Below are positions 25,782 to 34,861 of a DNA stretch of 64,000 nucleotides, one piece after another. A program made the translations under genes and the position numbers. The stretch spans positions 33,790 to 97,789 of the forward strand of contig JAFWBQ010000121.1 in assembly GCA_017507125.1 (NCBI GenBank), read 5' to 3'. How positions within the stretch are numbered: the stretch's first letter is position 1; each line of letters begins with the position of its first letter. Under the pieces are notes generated by a model. That model saw nothing but the letters and a program-made list of their open reading frames with translations. It searched no databases and was not told the DNA's origin. This DNA is from Lentisphaeria bacterium (GTDB taxonomy: Bacteria; Verrucomicrobiota; Lentisphaeria; Victivallales; Victivallaceae).

Positions 25782-26362
25782 TTGTCGTCAAAACTCCTGA
25801 TGGGAACTTGGACGGAAGAGGTTCTGTTTTGAACATTGTGTTTGTTCCAGCGTTCGATGCTGCGCTTGTAGTTCGTGAAAAAGAGAGTGAGTTTCGGGGA
25901 CTCAAGTCCTTCAAGCCCCGCTTGGGCTGCTGCAAGGGCAGAATTCATGGCAACGGGATTGGGGGCGCTGCGCATGGCGATGAAGTGGCGTTCTGCATGG
26001 CGGAGTTTGCGGAGCTTATCCAGCTGGGTGTGCAGCTGATTGTTGTTTGGAAAACGTTGTAATCCGGATTCAAGTTCCTTTATGGAACGCTTCAGATCAC
26101 CGGCATTAAGAGCTCTTTGAGCCTGACGGATATAGTTGTTTGCCTGCTGGACAGCCACAAGTCTCTGGACAAAGTAGTTCCGTTTGTCCATGGCATAGAT
26201 TTTCTGCCCCTGAAGTGCGGCTGATTCACTTGAGTTGTTTCTGAGACTGCGGAAAAAACGCACGACTAAATCGTTCCGCTCCACAGGCGGGGGCGGAACT
26301 TCCGGCGAACATCCGGTGCAGACAACCAGCAGCACAGGAAGAATATAAAGTAAATATTTCAT
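25778..26362 (-). CDS. TPR-like lipoprotein
   Basis: A 194-residue protein with lipobox CTGC (Cys18) after a hydrophobic core. The proline-rich start PEVPPPPVERN is followed by long helices; the segment NNYIRQAQRALNAGDLKRSIKELESGLQRFPNNNQL looks like a TPR helix pair. Its partner downstream is a parvulin-like chaperone with a 4-base overlap, so an outer-membrane biogenesis role is plausible but unproven. Confidence 0.7.
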   Translation of the reverse strand: MKYLLYILPVLLVVCTGCSPEVPPPPVERNDLVVRFFRSLRNNSSESAALQGQKIYAMDKRNYFVQRLVAVQQANNYIRQAQRALNAGDLKRSIKELESGLQRFPNNNQLHTQLDKLRKLRHAERHFIAMRSAPNPVAMNSALAAAQAGLEGLESPKLTLFFTNYKRSIERWNKHNVQNRTSSVQVPIRSFDDK

Positions 26363-26405
26363 CTCTCAAATCTCATCACAATAACAGGAATAATGTTTTC
26401 TGTAT

Positions 26406-26602
26406 GAGGCAATTTCAAAACTCCTCAAAATTGTCAAAGCGCCCTCGCTTCGATCTGATAAAGGGAGCGTTTTTCCGCCTTCGCATAAAGCTACGGCGGG
26501 ACAAGCGGCTGTTACCTTGCAGGTAGCAGCCTCAAACTACCCTTTACAGCTCTTTGCGAATGACATCTTTGCCATTTTTTGAATGACTTTTGAAATTACC
26601 TC
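26406..26602. repeat. 197-bp structured element with terminal inverted repeats (MITE- or REPIN-like)
   Basis: The left arm GAGGCAATTTCAAAA (26406-26420) and the right arm TTTTGAAATTACCTC (26588-26602) match in 14 of 15 positions as an inverted repeat. Weaker complementarity runs another 20 bases inward, to CAAAG at both ends. Inside are a 9-bp stem GCTGTTACC/GGTAGCAGC (26508-26530, loop TTGCA) and CCGCC/GGCGG (26475-26499). It lies in the 394-base gap between the divergent TPR lipoprotein and dxs genes, and no coding frame fits. It could be a non-autonomous mobile element or a structured RNA. Confidence 0.55.
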
Positions 26603-26684
26603 TGTATAAAATATACCCGGCTGAGCTTTTTTTCAAATCCATATTGGGGAAAATTCAAATTTCCTTTTCTTTCTGCGAAAACAC

Positions 26685-26713
26685 TTGACAAAGAATGTGT
26701 GACGTGCTATCTT
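26685..26713 (+). promoter_or_regulatory. Sigma-70 promoter for dxs
   Basis: TTGACA (26685-26690), 17 bases, TATCTT (26708-26713), 44 bases before the dxs ATG. Confidence 0.75.
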
Positions 26714-26756
26714 TTGCACGAAGTAAATTTTTTTCTTAATGTGAGTTTTGCCGATT

Positions 26757-28607
26757 ATGGATTTGAAAGATTTTACCGGGCACAGCCAACTTTGTGCCAT
26801 GGATATGAAAGAACTTGAAGAGTTGGCTGAATTGTGCCGGGAAAATATTATCCGGAAGGTCAGCAGTAACGGAGGTCATCTTGCTTCCAATCTGGGATGT
26901 GTCGAACTGACTATAGCTCTTCACAAGGTATTTGACCCCGCCGCAACTCCTGTGATTTTCGACGTGGGACACCAGTGCTACACCCATAAGCTGCTGACGG
27001 GGAGGTATGAAAGTTTTGAGCATCTGAGGGAAAAAGAGGGCTGTTCAGGTTTTCCGAATCCCGCAGAATCCGCTCTGGATCCGGCAGTGGGGGGGCATGC
27101 CGGGAATGCTCTTTCCATCGCGTTGGGGATCGGTGCGGCACGGGAACTGGAAAATAACTCCGGCAAAGTGATCGCAATCGTCGGTGACGGAGCCCTTGGC
27201 AACGGGATCTCCTTTGAAGCACTCAATACCGCCGGATACGGGGGAAAGAACCTTATTCTGATCCTCAATGATAATAAAATGTCCATTTCACCGGCAGTTG
27301 GAGCCGTCAGCGGCCAGCTGAGCAAAATCATTTCCGGCCGCTTTTACAACCGTACCCGGCGTTTTTTACGGCGTACCATTCTTCGTTCTCCACGGCTCTT
27401 CCGTCTGATGCGCCGGCTGGATGACTGGTTCAAGGCCGTACTGCTGCCGCCCAGTGTGATTTTTCAGTCTTTCGGATTCCGTTTTTTCGGTCCCGTGGAT
27501 GGTCACTCCCTGCCGGAGTTGATCGCTATGCTTGAACGCATAAAGGAACTTGACGGTCCTTTGATCCTTCATGTGGTAACAAAGAAAGGGAAGGGGGCTC
27601 CTTATGCCGAAGAGGCCCCTGTAATATATCACGGTGTCGGAAAATTTGAACCGCAAAGCGGCCAACTTGTCGCATCTGCCGGCGGTTTTTCCGAAACTCT
27701 GGGCAGATGGATGTGCCGCAAAGGAGAACATGATGAGAGGATCATCGGCGTCTCTGCCGCTATGATCCCCGGTGTCGGCATGACTGCTTTTGCCGCAAAG
27801 TACCCCCGCAGATGTTTTGACGTGGGAATCGCTGAAGAACATGCTGTTGTCTTTTCCGCCGGCATGGCAGCCGGAGGGAAAAGGCCCATTTGTGCCCTTT
27901 ACGCCACTTTCGCCCAGAGAGCGTTGGATTGCATCTATCATGATACTGTCCTGGGAAAAGTTCCTGTAATCTTTGTATTCGACAGGGCCGGGGCTGTCCC
28001 CGACGGTCCCACCCATCATGGTATCTACGATCTGGGATTTTTGCGGGCACTGCCGGGACTGACGGTCATGATGCCCCGGAACTGCAGCGAATTGGAGTTG
28101 ATGCTGGATTTTGCCCTGGAACTTGATGCACCCTGTGTCATACGTTATCCCCGGGGAAACAGTTGTGAAAAAACACTCCCTCCGCCGGGAGTCTTGCAGA
28201 TGGGAAAAGCAGAGATATTGAGAGAATGCTCCGAAGGCCCCGTCCTGTGGGCACTGGGCGCAGAATGCGGTATCGCTGAACAGACAGCGGAACTTCTCAG
28301 ACAGAGAGGGATCAAAACGACTTTGATCAATGCCCGTTTTGCAGCTCCCTTTGACCGGGAAACTGCTTTGAGGTTTTCCAACAGACTTCAGGTGGTCATC
28401 GAAGATCACGCCGGCGGCGGTCTCGGAGGTGCCCTCAGTGAGTGTTGCGCCGCTGTTCCCGGTGGCGGGGTACTGCTCTTCAACTGGGGCAGCAGCAGTG
28501 TAGGGCACGGCAATGTTGCAGAGTTGCGCCGGGAAAGAGGACTTGACCCGGAAAGTATTGCAGGCAGGATTGCTGAACAGTACAACGCCTTTTGCAGTAA
28601 ATCATAA
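26757..28607 (+). CDS. dxs: 1-deoxy-D-xylulose-5-phosphate synthase
   Basis: A 616-residue thiamine-diphosphate enzyme that condenses pyruvate and glyceraldehyde-3-phosphate, first step of the MEP isoprenoid pathway. Motifs: DVGHQCYTHKLLTGR, the ThDP-binding GDGALGNGISFEALN with LNDNKMSIS, FGPVDGH, the catalytic-region FDVGIAEEHAV, DRAGAVPDGPTHHG, and FNWGSSSVGHG near the end. The usual GHSSTSIS motif reads GHAGNALS, so it is a divergent member. The protein starts at ATG 26757; a TTG nine bases earlier is less likely. It stands alone behind its promoter. Confidence 0.88.
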   Translation: MDLKDFTGHSQLCAMDMKELEELAELCRENIIRKVSSNGGHLASNLGCVELTIALHKVFDPAATPVIFDVGHQCYTHKLLTGRYESFEHLREKEGCSGFPNPAESALDPAVGGHAGNALSIALGIGAARELENNSGKVIAIVGDGALGNGISFEALNTAGYGGKNLILILNDNKMSISPAVGAVSGQLSKIISGRFYNRTRRFLRRTILRSPRLFRLMRRLDDWFKAVLLPPSVIFQSFGFRFFGPVDGHSLPELIAMLERIKELDGPLILHVVTKKGKGAPYAEEAPVIYHGVGKFEPQSGQLVASAGGFSETLGRWMCRKGEHDERIIGVSAAMIPGVGMTAFAAKYPRRCFDVGIAEEHAVVFSAGMAAGGKRPICALYATFAQRALDCIYHDTVLGKVPVIFVFDRAGAVPDGPTHHGIYDLGFLRALPGLTVMMPRNCSELELMLDFALELDAPCVIRYPRGNSCEKTLPPPGVLQMGKAEILRECSEGPVLWALGAECGIAEQTAELLRQRGIKTTLINARFAAPFDRETALRFSNRLQVVIEDHAGGGLGGALSECCAAVPGGGVLLFNWGSSSVGHGNVAELRRERGLDPESIAGRIAEQYNAFCSKS

Positions 28608-28638
28608 AAACACTTCTGTAAAAAGTTCTGTTTCCGCC

Positions 28639-28666
28639 TTGAAAAACTGCGGGGAAGTGGTATATT
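28639..28666 (+). promoter_or_regulatory. Promoter for the DUF3857 protein and downstream genes
   Basis: TTGAAA (28639-28644), 16 bases, TATATT (28661-28666), 44 bases before the ATG at 28710. It may drive a long plus-strand run through 43 kb, where spacing is tight. Confidence 0.6.
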
Positions 28667-28709
28667 TGAAAAAGAACTTTTTTTTGCAGAATTGGGAGAA
28701 ATTTCAGAG

Positions 28710-31700
28710 ATGAAAAGAGTGCTGTTGCTGTTATTGCTTCTGCTGTTTGTGATGCCGGTCTCTCAGGGAACGGAACCTGCAGTAAAGCTGGATAGTTTAT
28801 TATTGCAAAAGGCGGGAAAAATCACCCGGAAGAGCTTCCCGGACGCCGACAGTGTTTTGCTGCGGGAAAATGAGCATTACACCTATGAAAAATCCGGGAT
28901 CTACAAGGTCTCAGATGAAATTTATATTAAAATCCTGACCGAAAAGGGCAGACAGGAACTGCGTAATTTGAAGTTCTACTTCAATACACATTACAACCGC
29001 GTGAAAGTTCATAAGCTGACGGTCATCAAACCTGACGGCAGCCGAGTGGAGGTCGATATTGCCGGAAACAGCCGTAATGTGATCGATTCTTCACAGATGG
29101 CAAGCAATATCTACGATCCCGCCAGTCGCAATTTGGTTGTCAGTGTGCCCCGGTTGGAAATCGGAGATCTCCTTTATCTTAAAAGCAGCGATGAACATTT
29201 TAAACCCAGAATACCCGGATTCTGGAGCAACTACAGCCTTCTTCAGTCCAATTCCCCCATCCTCGAGAACAATATTGAGGTAAACGGTCCTGAGGAGCTG
29301 CCGCTGCGTTCCATCGCCATTAAAGATGAAGTCAAAGGAACGGTTGCTTTTTCCCGGAAAAAGATTGGCGGCCGCATCATTTACAAATGGAGTGCCCGTA
29401 ATGTGCCGCAGGTCATCCCTGAACCCGGTATGCCGGAGCTTCATACCTGTGTCCAGCGTCTTCTTGTCAGTACTGCCGGATCGTGGGAAGAGGTGTCGCG
29501 CTGGTACTGGAAGCTCTGCCGTCCCCGCCTTGATGCTGTGACTCCCGCTATGAAAAAACATGTGGAAACACTGGTCAGAGGAAAAAAGAGCGAGATGGAA
29601 AAGGTGAAGGCGCTCTTTCAGTTTGTTTCCCAGAATGTGCGTTATATGGGGATCACTCCTGAGAAGGAAGCTCCCGGATACGAGCCCCATGATGTGAAAC
29701 TGACCTTTGAACAGCGTTACGGTGTCTGCCGGGACAAGGCGGCTCTGCTGGTGTCAATGCTGGAACTTGCCGGATTCAAAGCCTACCCGGTTCTCTTTAT
29801 GGCTGGTGATCCTAAAGATGATGAGATCCCCAATGGTTATTTCAATCATGCTGTTACAGCTGTTGAACTGGGGAAGGGTAATTATGTGCTTATGGATCCC
29901 ACTTATGAATCGACCACAGAATTGTTTCCTGCATTTCAGGCGGATATGAGTTATCTTGTCGCTCATCCGCGTGGAGAAAAATTGCGTCGTTCTCCAGTGG
30001 TTCCCGCCCGTGAAAATTGTGTCCGGATCAGAACCAAAGCACAAGTCGGTTCCGATTTGAAGCTGCGGGGCGAAAGCAGTGTCAGACTTCTCGGAGTGAA
30101 CGATCTTTACTATCGGGGAGCTCTTTCACGATGGACTGCAGAGGAAAAAAAACGTTTTTTTACGGGACGTCTTCAAAAGATCCTGCCCGGAGCAGTGCTT
30201 GAAGATTTGAAGGTGATCCCGGAAAATATCCGCGATATGTCCCGGAACATTGAATTCCGTTTCCGTTTTTCTGCTCCTGCCGGTAAGGGAAAAGAGCTCC
30301 AGCTGCTGCCGCTGCCGGAATTTGCATCCATTTTCGGCATTGGAGAAGCCGTTTTTCAGGGAACCTCTCTTTTGTCAAGAAAATATCCTTTGAAACTTGC
30401 AAGCACCTGTTCTACCGATGAAGAATACACTGTCGCTCTGCCCCGGACTTTCCGTATGCGGGCGCTGCCTCAGCCGGAGCGATTCAATATCGGGAAAAAG
30501 ATCACTTTCGGCCGCTCAATGTTTTTATCCGGAGGCGTCCTCAAAGGACGGCGCGTCATGGATGTCAATACCCTTGAACTGACTGCCGGGGAATATCCGG
30601 AACTGAAACGTCTGCTGGGAAAAATACGGAATTCTGCAAAAGTAATTCCCGTGGCGCATCGTGATTTCAAACTGAATTCGGTTGCGGAAGCTCTCGAGGC
30701 TTTTCCCGGTGCCAACTCGGTCATTGAAGAGATGGAACTTTTTGTAAATATCAAGGATCCGGCAAATTGGAGCGTCAGAAACAGAAGCAGAAGGAAAATA
30801 TTGAATTATGCCGGTGTCAAGGAACACAGTGAAGTCAAAGTGCACTTTCTGCCCGGATGGACGGAACTTGGAAAAGTTGACGTCGCTGTGGTCGCGCCTG
30901 ACGGAAAGGTCAGAAAAGTGATGCCTTCTGAGATCAATGTGATGGATTCACCCAGAAATGGCAGCGCTCCCCGGTATCCGGCAGAGAAAGTCATGGTCAT
31001 AAGTCTGCCCGGAGTTGTTCCGGGAAGTTCTTTGGTGCTGGATATCACCCGTAATTATGTCAAACGTCCTTTCTTTTCCGGACAGTTCTGTTTTGTCTCC
31101 CGGTCAGCGCCGGTGATCAGAGGGGCTCTGACGGTGACAGCTCCGGAAAATATGTATTTGAAAAGCAGCATTTCCGGTGATGCCGTTCTCCGTTTTGAGG
31201 AGAGACGCGAGGAAGGAAAGCAGATCCGGGTCTGGCAGTTCAGCAATCTGTCCCGGGTGCAGAATGAAGCCGGACAACCTCTCTGGCAGCTTTTTTTGCC
31301 GGGAGTTCTGCTGAGTTCAGAAGACAATAAAAGCTATGCTCTCATGTTGAATAAACTCCTTGCAGAAAAGGTTGAGCGTTCGCTTCCGGCAGCCGAAAAG
31401 GTCATCAAAGAACAGAAGTGGCACAAGAGCGGCAGGAAAGAATCTCTTATCATCGCCGTCAGAGACTATGTCGACAAGTTTATCCGCAAGAGTCATGTTT
31501 CTCTGAAAGATATTCCGCTGAGTGCGCTCAGTGATGCGGCGGAGACTCTCAAAACAGGATACGGCCATTCAGCTGACCGCGCCATATTGCTGGGTGCACT
31601 TCTCAAAGCATTGAATATAGAGTATCGTTTTGTGGGTGTTTCTTTAACAGGCGGCACTCAGCAGACAGCACGTCTTTTCAACCACAATCCGGATCCTGAG

Positions 31701-32525
31701 AGTATGACAGAAGAAATTCTGCTTTATGTTCCGGATCTGCAGTGGTATCTCAACGATACGGGGCGCTATGCGTGTCCCGGAAGTGTCAACAGTGAAAACA
31801 AGCTGGGCTTGGAACTCAACACCGGAAGATTGGTGACGATACCGACTTCTTCTTTCCTTGGCTCGGGCAGAAGTTTAAAATTCCACATTGAATGTAAAGC
31901 CGATGATTCTGCTCTCATCCGGGTAACAGAGTCCCTCTACGGAAAATACTATGAACAGGTGAAGGAATTTCTTGAGAATGCCACACCTGAAAGGCGCCGC
32001 CGCTTTTTTGAAGAGAGGGCAAGTGCCGTTTCCCACACCGGAAAATTGACCGGTGTGACGGAGTACCGTTTCAATGCGTTTCCGGGAGTCCTGACTTATA
32101 CCGTCAAAGCTGATGAGTTCCTGAGTCGGGCAGGAGAGTTCCGGATCATGCCCCTGCCGCGTTACGATTTGCTTCAGAGCGTGGGCGCTCTGCCTGTTTC
32201 CGGCGGACGAACCACTCCTTATTGGCGGAATTCGGCATCACGGCTCATATTGCGGTACAGCATAGTACCGCCTCCGGGCTTTACTGTTGTTCCTGGCAGA
32301 AAAGAGAAAATTCAGGAAGGCAAGTACGGTTCGGCTCAATTTACTGAAGACTATTCTGCTGTTTCCGGACAAATTACGATCTACAGCCGTCTGTTCCTGC
32401 CGGTGGAACTGGTGACACCTTTGGATTTTTGCGAGCTGGAAAACCGTAAATTACGGGTTTCTCAGCCTGAAGCAGACCGTATTTTATTCAAAAAGATCAA
32501 TTTGAGGAAAAAACATGATCGTTAA
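28710..32525 (+). CDS. Exported double DUF3857/transglutaminase-like protein
   Basis: A 1271-residue protein with signal peptide MKRVLLLLLLLLFVMPVSQG. Module 1: a DUF3857 beta domain (residues 30-240; IYIKILTEKGRQELRNLKFYF, VTVIKPDG) then a transglutaminase-like domain with Cys340 (RYGVCRDKA), His380 (FNHAV) and Asp396 (LMDPTYE), a full triad. A C-terminal beta domain follows. Module 2 repeats the plan: beta region about 670-870, then transglutaminase-like GYGHSADRAILL in which the nucleophile is Ser954. The start is taken at ATG 28710. The 3' end overlaps the next gene by 11 bases. Role unknown; the family is often linked to envelope or peptide crosslinking or cleavage. Confidence 0.78.
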   Translation: MKRVLLLLLLLLFVMPVSQGTEPAVKLDSLLLQKAGKITRKSFPDADSVLLRENEHYTYEKSGIYKVSDEIYIKILTEKGRQELRNLKFYFNTHYNRVKVHKLTVIKPDGSRVEVDIAGNSRNVIDSSQMASNIYDPASRNLVVSVPRLEIGDLLYLKSSDEHFKPRIPGFWSNYSLLQSNSPILENNIEVNGPEELPLRSIAIKDEVKGTVAFSRKKIGGRIIYKWSARNVPQVIPEPGMPELHTCVQRLLVSTAGSWEEVSRWYWKLCRPRLDAVTPAMKKHVETLVRGKKSEMEKVKALFQFVSQNVRYMGITPEKEAPGYEPHDVKLTFEQRYGVCRDKAALLVSMLELAGFKAYPVLFMAGDPKDDEIPNGYFNHAVTAVELGKGNYVLMDPTYESTTELFPAFQADMSYLVAHPRGEKLRRSPVVPARENCVRIRTKAQVGSDLKLRGESSVRLLGVNDLYYRGALSRWTAEEKKRFFTGRLQKILPGAVLEDLKVIPENIRDMSRNIEFRFRFSAPAGKGKELQLLPLPEFASIFGIGEAVFQGTSLLSRKYPLKLASTCSTDEEYTVALPRTFRMRALPQPERFNIGKKITFGRSMFLSGGVLKGRRVMDVNTLELTAGEYPELKRLLGKIRNSAKVIPVAHRDFKLNSVAEALEAFPGANSVIEEMELFVNIKDPANWSVRNRSRRKILNYAGVKEHSEVKVHFLPGWTELGKVDVAVVAPDGKVRKVMPSEINVMDSPRNGSAPRYPAEKVMVISLPGVVPGSSLVLDITRNYVKRPFFSGQFCFVSRSAPVIRGALTVTAPENMYLKSSISGDAVLRFEERREEGKQIRVWQFSNLSRVQNEAGQPLWQLFLPGVLLSSEDNKSYALMLNKLLAEKVERSLPAAEKVIKEQKWHKSGRKESLIIAVRDYVDKFIRKSHVSLKDIPLSALSDAAETLKTGYGHSADRAILLGALLKALNIEYRFVGVSLTGGTQQTARLFNHNPDPESMTEEILLYVPDLQWYLNDTGRYACPGSVNSENKLGLELNTGRLVTIPTSSFLGSGRSLKFHIECKADDSALIRVTESLYGKYYEQVKEFLENATPERRRRFFEERASAVSHTGKLTGVTEYRFNAFPGVLTYTVKADEFLSRAGEFRIMPLPRYDLLQSVGALPVSGGRTTPYWRNSASRLILRYSIVPPPGFTVVPGRKEKIQEGKYGSAQFTEDYSAVSGQITIYSRLFLPVELVTPLDFCELENRKLRVSQPEADRILFKKINLRKKHDR

Positions 32526-33129
32526 AACTTTGGAAGTCGGTCCTTTCGACACCAACTGTTATCTGGTCTTTGTGGAAGAAAGAAAAGCTCTTTACATCAT
32601 TGATCCGGGAGATGACGGAGAGCGGATCGTCGCAGAGGCAAAAAAGTTTGATTATGACAAAGTGGAACTGCTGCTGACCCATTTTCACATTGATCACATC
32701 CACGCTGCCGGATTCTGTGCCGCAGCTCTCGGATGTGACTGTGTGCGGCTCAGAACGCCGGATCATGCCTATTATCTGAGCAGTTCCAACTGTCTGCCCC
32801 CCTATTTCCCTGAGCCCCTCGAAAATCCACCGCGGCCTGAAGAATATGTGGAAAATCCCGATTTCAAGGTGCTGGCACTCCCCGGACATACTCCCGGTGG
32901 TGCCGGACTCCTTTTCGGCAAAGATCTTTTCTGCGGAGATACCCTTTTTCTCAACTCCTGCGGCAGAACCGATCTTCCCGGAGGGGATGACCGCGAAATC
33001 ACCCGCTCACTTCTTGATGTTCTCATGGCGCTGCCTGATGACATAAAGGCATATTGCGGTCATGGTCCTGTAACAACAATCGGCGCAGAGCGCCGCAACA
33101 ATCCCTATATCAACGGAACTTACTTATGA
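32515..33129 (+). CDS. Metallo-beta-lactamase fold hydrolase (glyoxalase II-like)
   Basis: A 204-residue protein with the full motif set: HFHIDH (His56, His58, Asp60, His61), LPGHTPGG, the bridging Asp in GDTLFLNSCGRTD, and the last His in CGHGPVT. The short form with GRTDLPGGD is the glyoxalase II/GloB-like subgroup (thioester or persulfide hydrolysis) with unknown physiological substrate. It overlaps the DUF3857 gene upstream by 11 bases and pyrK downstream by 4 (ATGA), so it is embedded in the pyrimidine transcript. Confidence 0.88.
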   Translation: MIVKTLEVGPFDTNCYLVFVEERKALYIIDPGDDGERIVAEAKKFDYDKVELLLTHFHIDHIHAAGFCAAALGCDCVRLRTPDHAYYLSSSNCLPPYFPEPLENPPRPEEYVENPDFKVLALPGHTPGGAGLLFGKDLFCGDTLFLNSCGRTDLPGGDDREITRSLLDVLMALPDDIKAYCGHGPVTTIGAERRNNPYINGTYL

Positions 33130-33902
33130 AAGCAGAAATTCTTGAAAATGTCAATTTGAAGGGGGACTATTACCAGGTCCGTTTCGCCGCTCCTGAAGTG
33201 GCGGCGGCGGCAAAGCCCGGTCACTTTGTCCATGTACGTATAGATGAAAGACGGGACTTTATGCTCCGTCGGCCCTTCAGTATCAAAGACGCTGAAAACG
33301 GTGTGGTGACACTTCTCTACAAGGTGGTGGGCAAAGGCAGCGCCGCCTTGAGCAAACTGGAAAAAGGTGCATGCTGCGACCTGATGGGGCCCCAGGGCAG
33401 ACCCTTTACGCCTCAGGCGGATCATCGGGCTCTGGTCATCGTAGGGGGCTACGGAGCCGCCGCGACATGGCAGTTGACCCGTTCCATGCCCGGCGGCGTG
33501 GTGCTGCTGGGAGCCCGCAGTGCCGATGATCTGCTGCTGGTCGATGAATACAAAGCTGCCGGTTATGATGTGCGCGTCGCCACCAATGACGGTTCCATGG
33601 GAAGAAAGGGATTTGTGACAGAACTTATTCCTGAACTTATGGAGTCCCCTCAGGATCAGCCCTTTTATGTCTACGGATGCGGACCCAAACCCATGCTGAT
33701 GGCTCTCGCAGGATTGATGAGAAAAGAAAATATGTGCGGCGAATTGAGTCTGGATGAGATCATGTGCTGCGGTGTGGGCAGCTGTTTCGGATGTGTGGTC
33801 AAGGTCAACGATGAAAATTCTCCTGACAAGTTCCGTTACGCCCGCAGCTGTAAAGAAGGTCCGGTGTTCCCGGCAGAAGATATCTATATCGGAGATTTGT
33901 GA
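33126..33902 (+). CDS. pyrK: Dihydroorotate dehydrogenase electron-transfer subunit
   Basis: A 258-residue FAD and [2Fe-2S] protein that passes electrons from PyrD to NAD. FAD-binding RRPFSIKD (residues ~44-52) and GKGSAALSKLEKG, NAD-binding IVGGYGAAATWQL, then YGCGPKPML, and the Cys cluster MCCGVGSCFGCVVKV plus a final RSCKEGPVF, ligands for the iron-sulfur centre. The start at 33126 overlaps the preceding stop. One base separates the stop from pyrD. Confidence 0.93.
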   Translation: MKAEILENVNLKGDYYQVRFAAPEVAAAAKPGHFVHVRIDERRDFMLRRPFSIKDAENGVVTLLYKVVGKGSAALSKLEKGACCDLMGPQGRPFTPQADHRALVIVGGYGAAATWQLTRSMPGGVVLLGARSADDLLLVDEYKAAGYDVRVATNDGSMGRKGFVTELIPELMESPQDQPFYVYGCGPKPMLMALAGLMRKENMCGELSLDEIMCCGVGSCFGCVVKVNDENSPDKFRYARSCKEGPVFPAEDIYIGDL

Positions 33903-33903
33903 A

Positions 33904-34827
33904 ATGAGTGTGGATTTAAGTGTTGATCTGGGTAAGTTCCAGTTGAAAAATCCGGTGCTGACAGCTTCCGGTACCTTCGGATACGGCGAAGAATATCACG
34001 ATTTTTATGACATTTCCCAACTGGGCGCTGTGACTGTGAAAGGTATTCGTATGACTCCTTCACACGGAAATCCCATGCCGCGGGTCGCTGAAGTTACCGG
34101 GGGAATGCTCAATGCCATCGGTCTTCAGGGACCGGGGGTGGAAAAGTTCCTGCATAATGAACATTATATGCCTTTTTTACGCAAGGTGAACGCCACTGTC
34201 ATTGTGAACATCTGGGGAACCTCCATCGGTGAATACGGCGAAGTTGCCGCTGCCCTGGAAGCGGAAAAAGAGGGTATTACCGCTTTGGAAATCAATATTT
34301 CCTGTCCCAACGTCAAGGCGGGCGGCGCTGCTTTCGGAACTGATCCGGCGCTTGCTGCACAGGTTGTACGCGAAGTGCGTAAAAATACTTCGCTGCCGCT
34401 TATTACCAAACTTTCTCCCAACGTGACCTCCATCGGTGAATTTGCAAAAGTGGTTGAAGCTGAAGGCAGCGACGCCGTCTCTCTTATCAATACCTTTACC
34501 GCTATGGCCATTGATATTGAAACGTGGAAACCTAAAATTGCCAACCGTACCGGGGGACTTTCCGGGCCGGCTGTGAAACCTGTTGCCATCAGAATGGTTT
34601 ATGATGTTTACAAAGCAGTCAGGATCCCCATTATCGGTATGGGCGGCATCTGTGACGGTGCCGATGCCGTTGAGTTTCTTCTGGCAGGCGCTTCTGCTGT
34701 TGCTGTGGGAACGGCGAACTTTGTGGATCCCTATACGCCTCTCAAGGTCATTGAGTACCTTAAGGAGTATATGGAACGACGTAATATCACCCACGTTTCC
34801 GATTTAGTCGGCGCTGTCAAGTGCTGA
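33904..34827 (+). CDS. pyrD: Dihydroorotate dehydrogenase, class 1B
   Basis: A 307-residue TIM-barrel flavoprotein oxidising dihydroorotate to orotate in pyrimidine synthesis. Motifs: NPVLTASGTFGYGEEY, VTVKGIRMTPSHGNPMPRVAE, NAIGLQGPG, the catalytic-Cys strand INISCPNVKAGG, KLSPNVTSI, NTFTAM, GGLSGPAVKPVAIR and IPIIGMGGICDGADAVEFLLAGASAVAVGTANF. Cys in place of Ser as base, together with the neighbouring pyrK, indicates the NAD-dependent 1B form. Confidence 0.95.
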   Translation: MSVDLSVDLGKFQLKNPVLTASGTFGYGEEYHDFYDISQLGAVTVKGIRMTPSHGNPMPRVAEVTGGMLNAIGLQGPGVEKFLHNEHYMPFLRKVNATVIVNIWGTSIGEYGEVAAALEAEKEGITALEINISCPNVKAGGAAFGTDPALAAQVVREVRKNTSLPLITKLSPNVTSIGEFAKVVEAEGSDAVSLINTFTAMAIDIETWKPKIANRTGGLSGPAVKPVAIRMVYDVYKAVRIPIIGMGGICDGADAVEFLLAGASAVAVGTANFVDPYTPLKVIEYLKEYMERRNITHVSDLVGAVKC

Positions 34828-34861
34828 ATGAGTGGAATACTCTGGAGACAACAGTTTGATT

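Noticed and set aside
27366..28508. 380-codon open frame on the minus strand
   Set aside because: Shadow of dxs on the opposite strand, with no protein-like motif.
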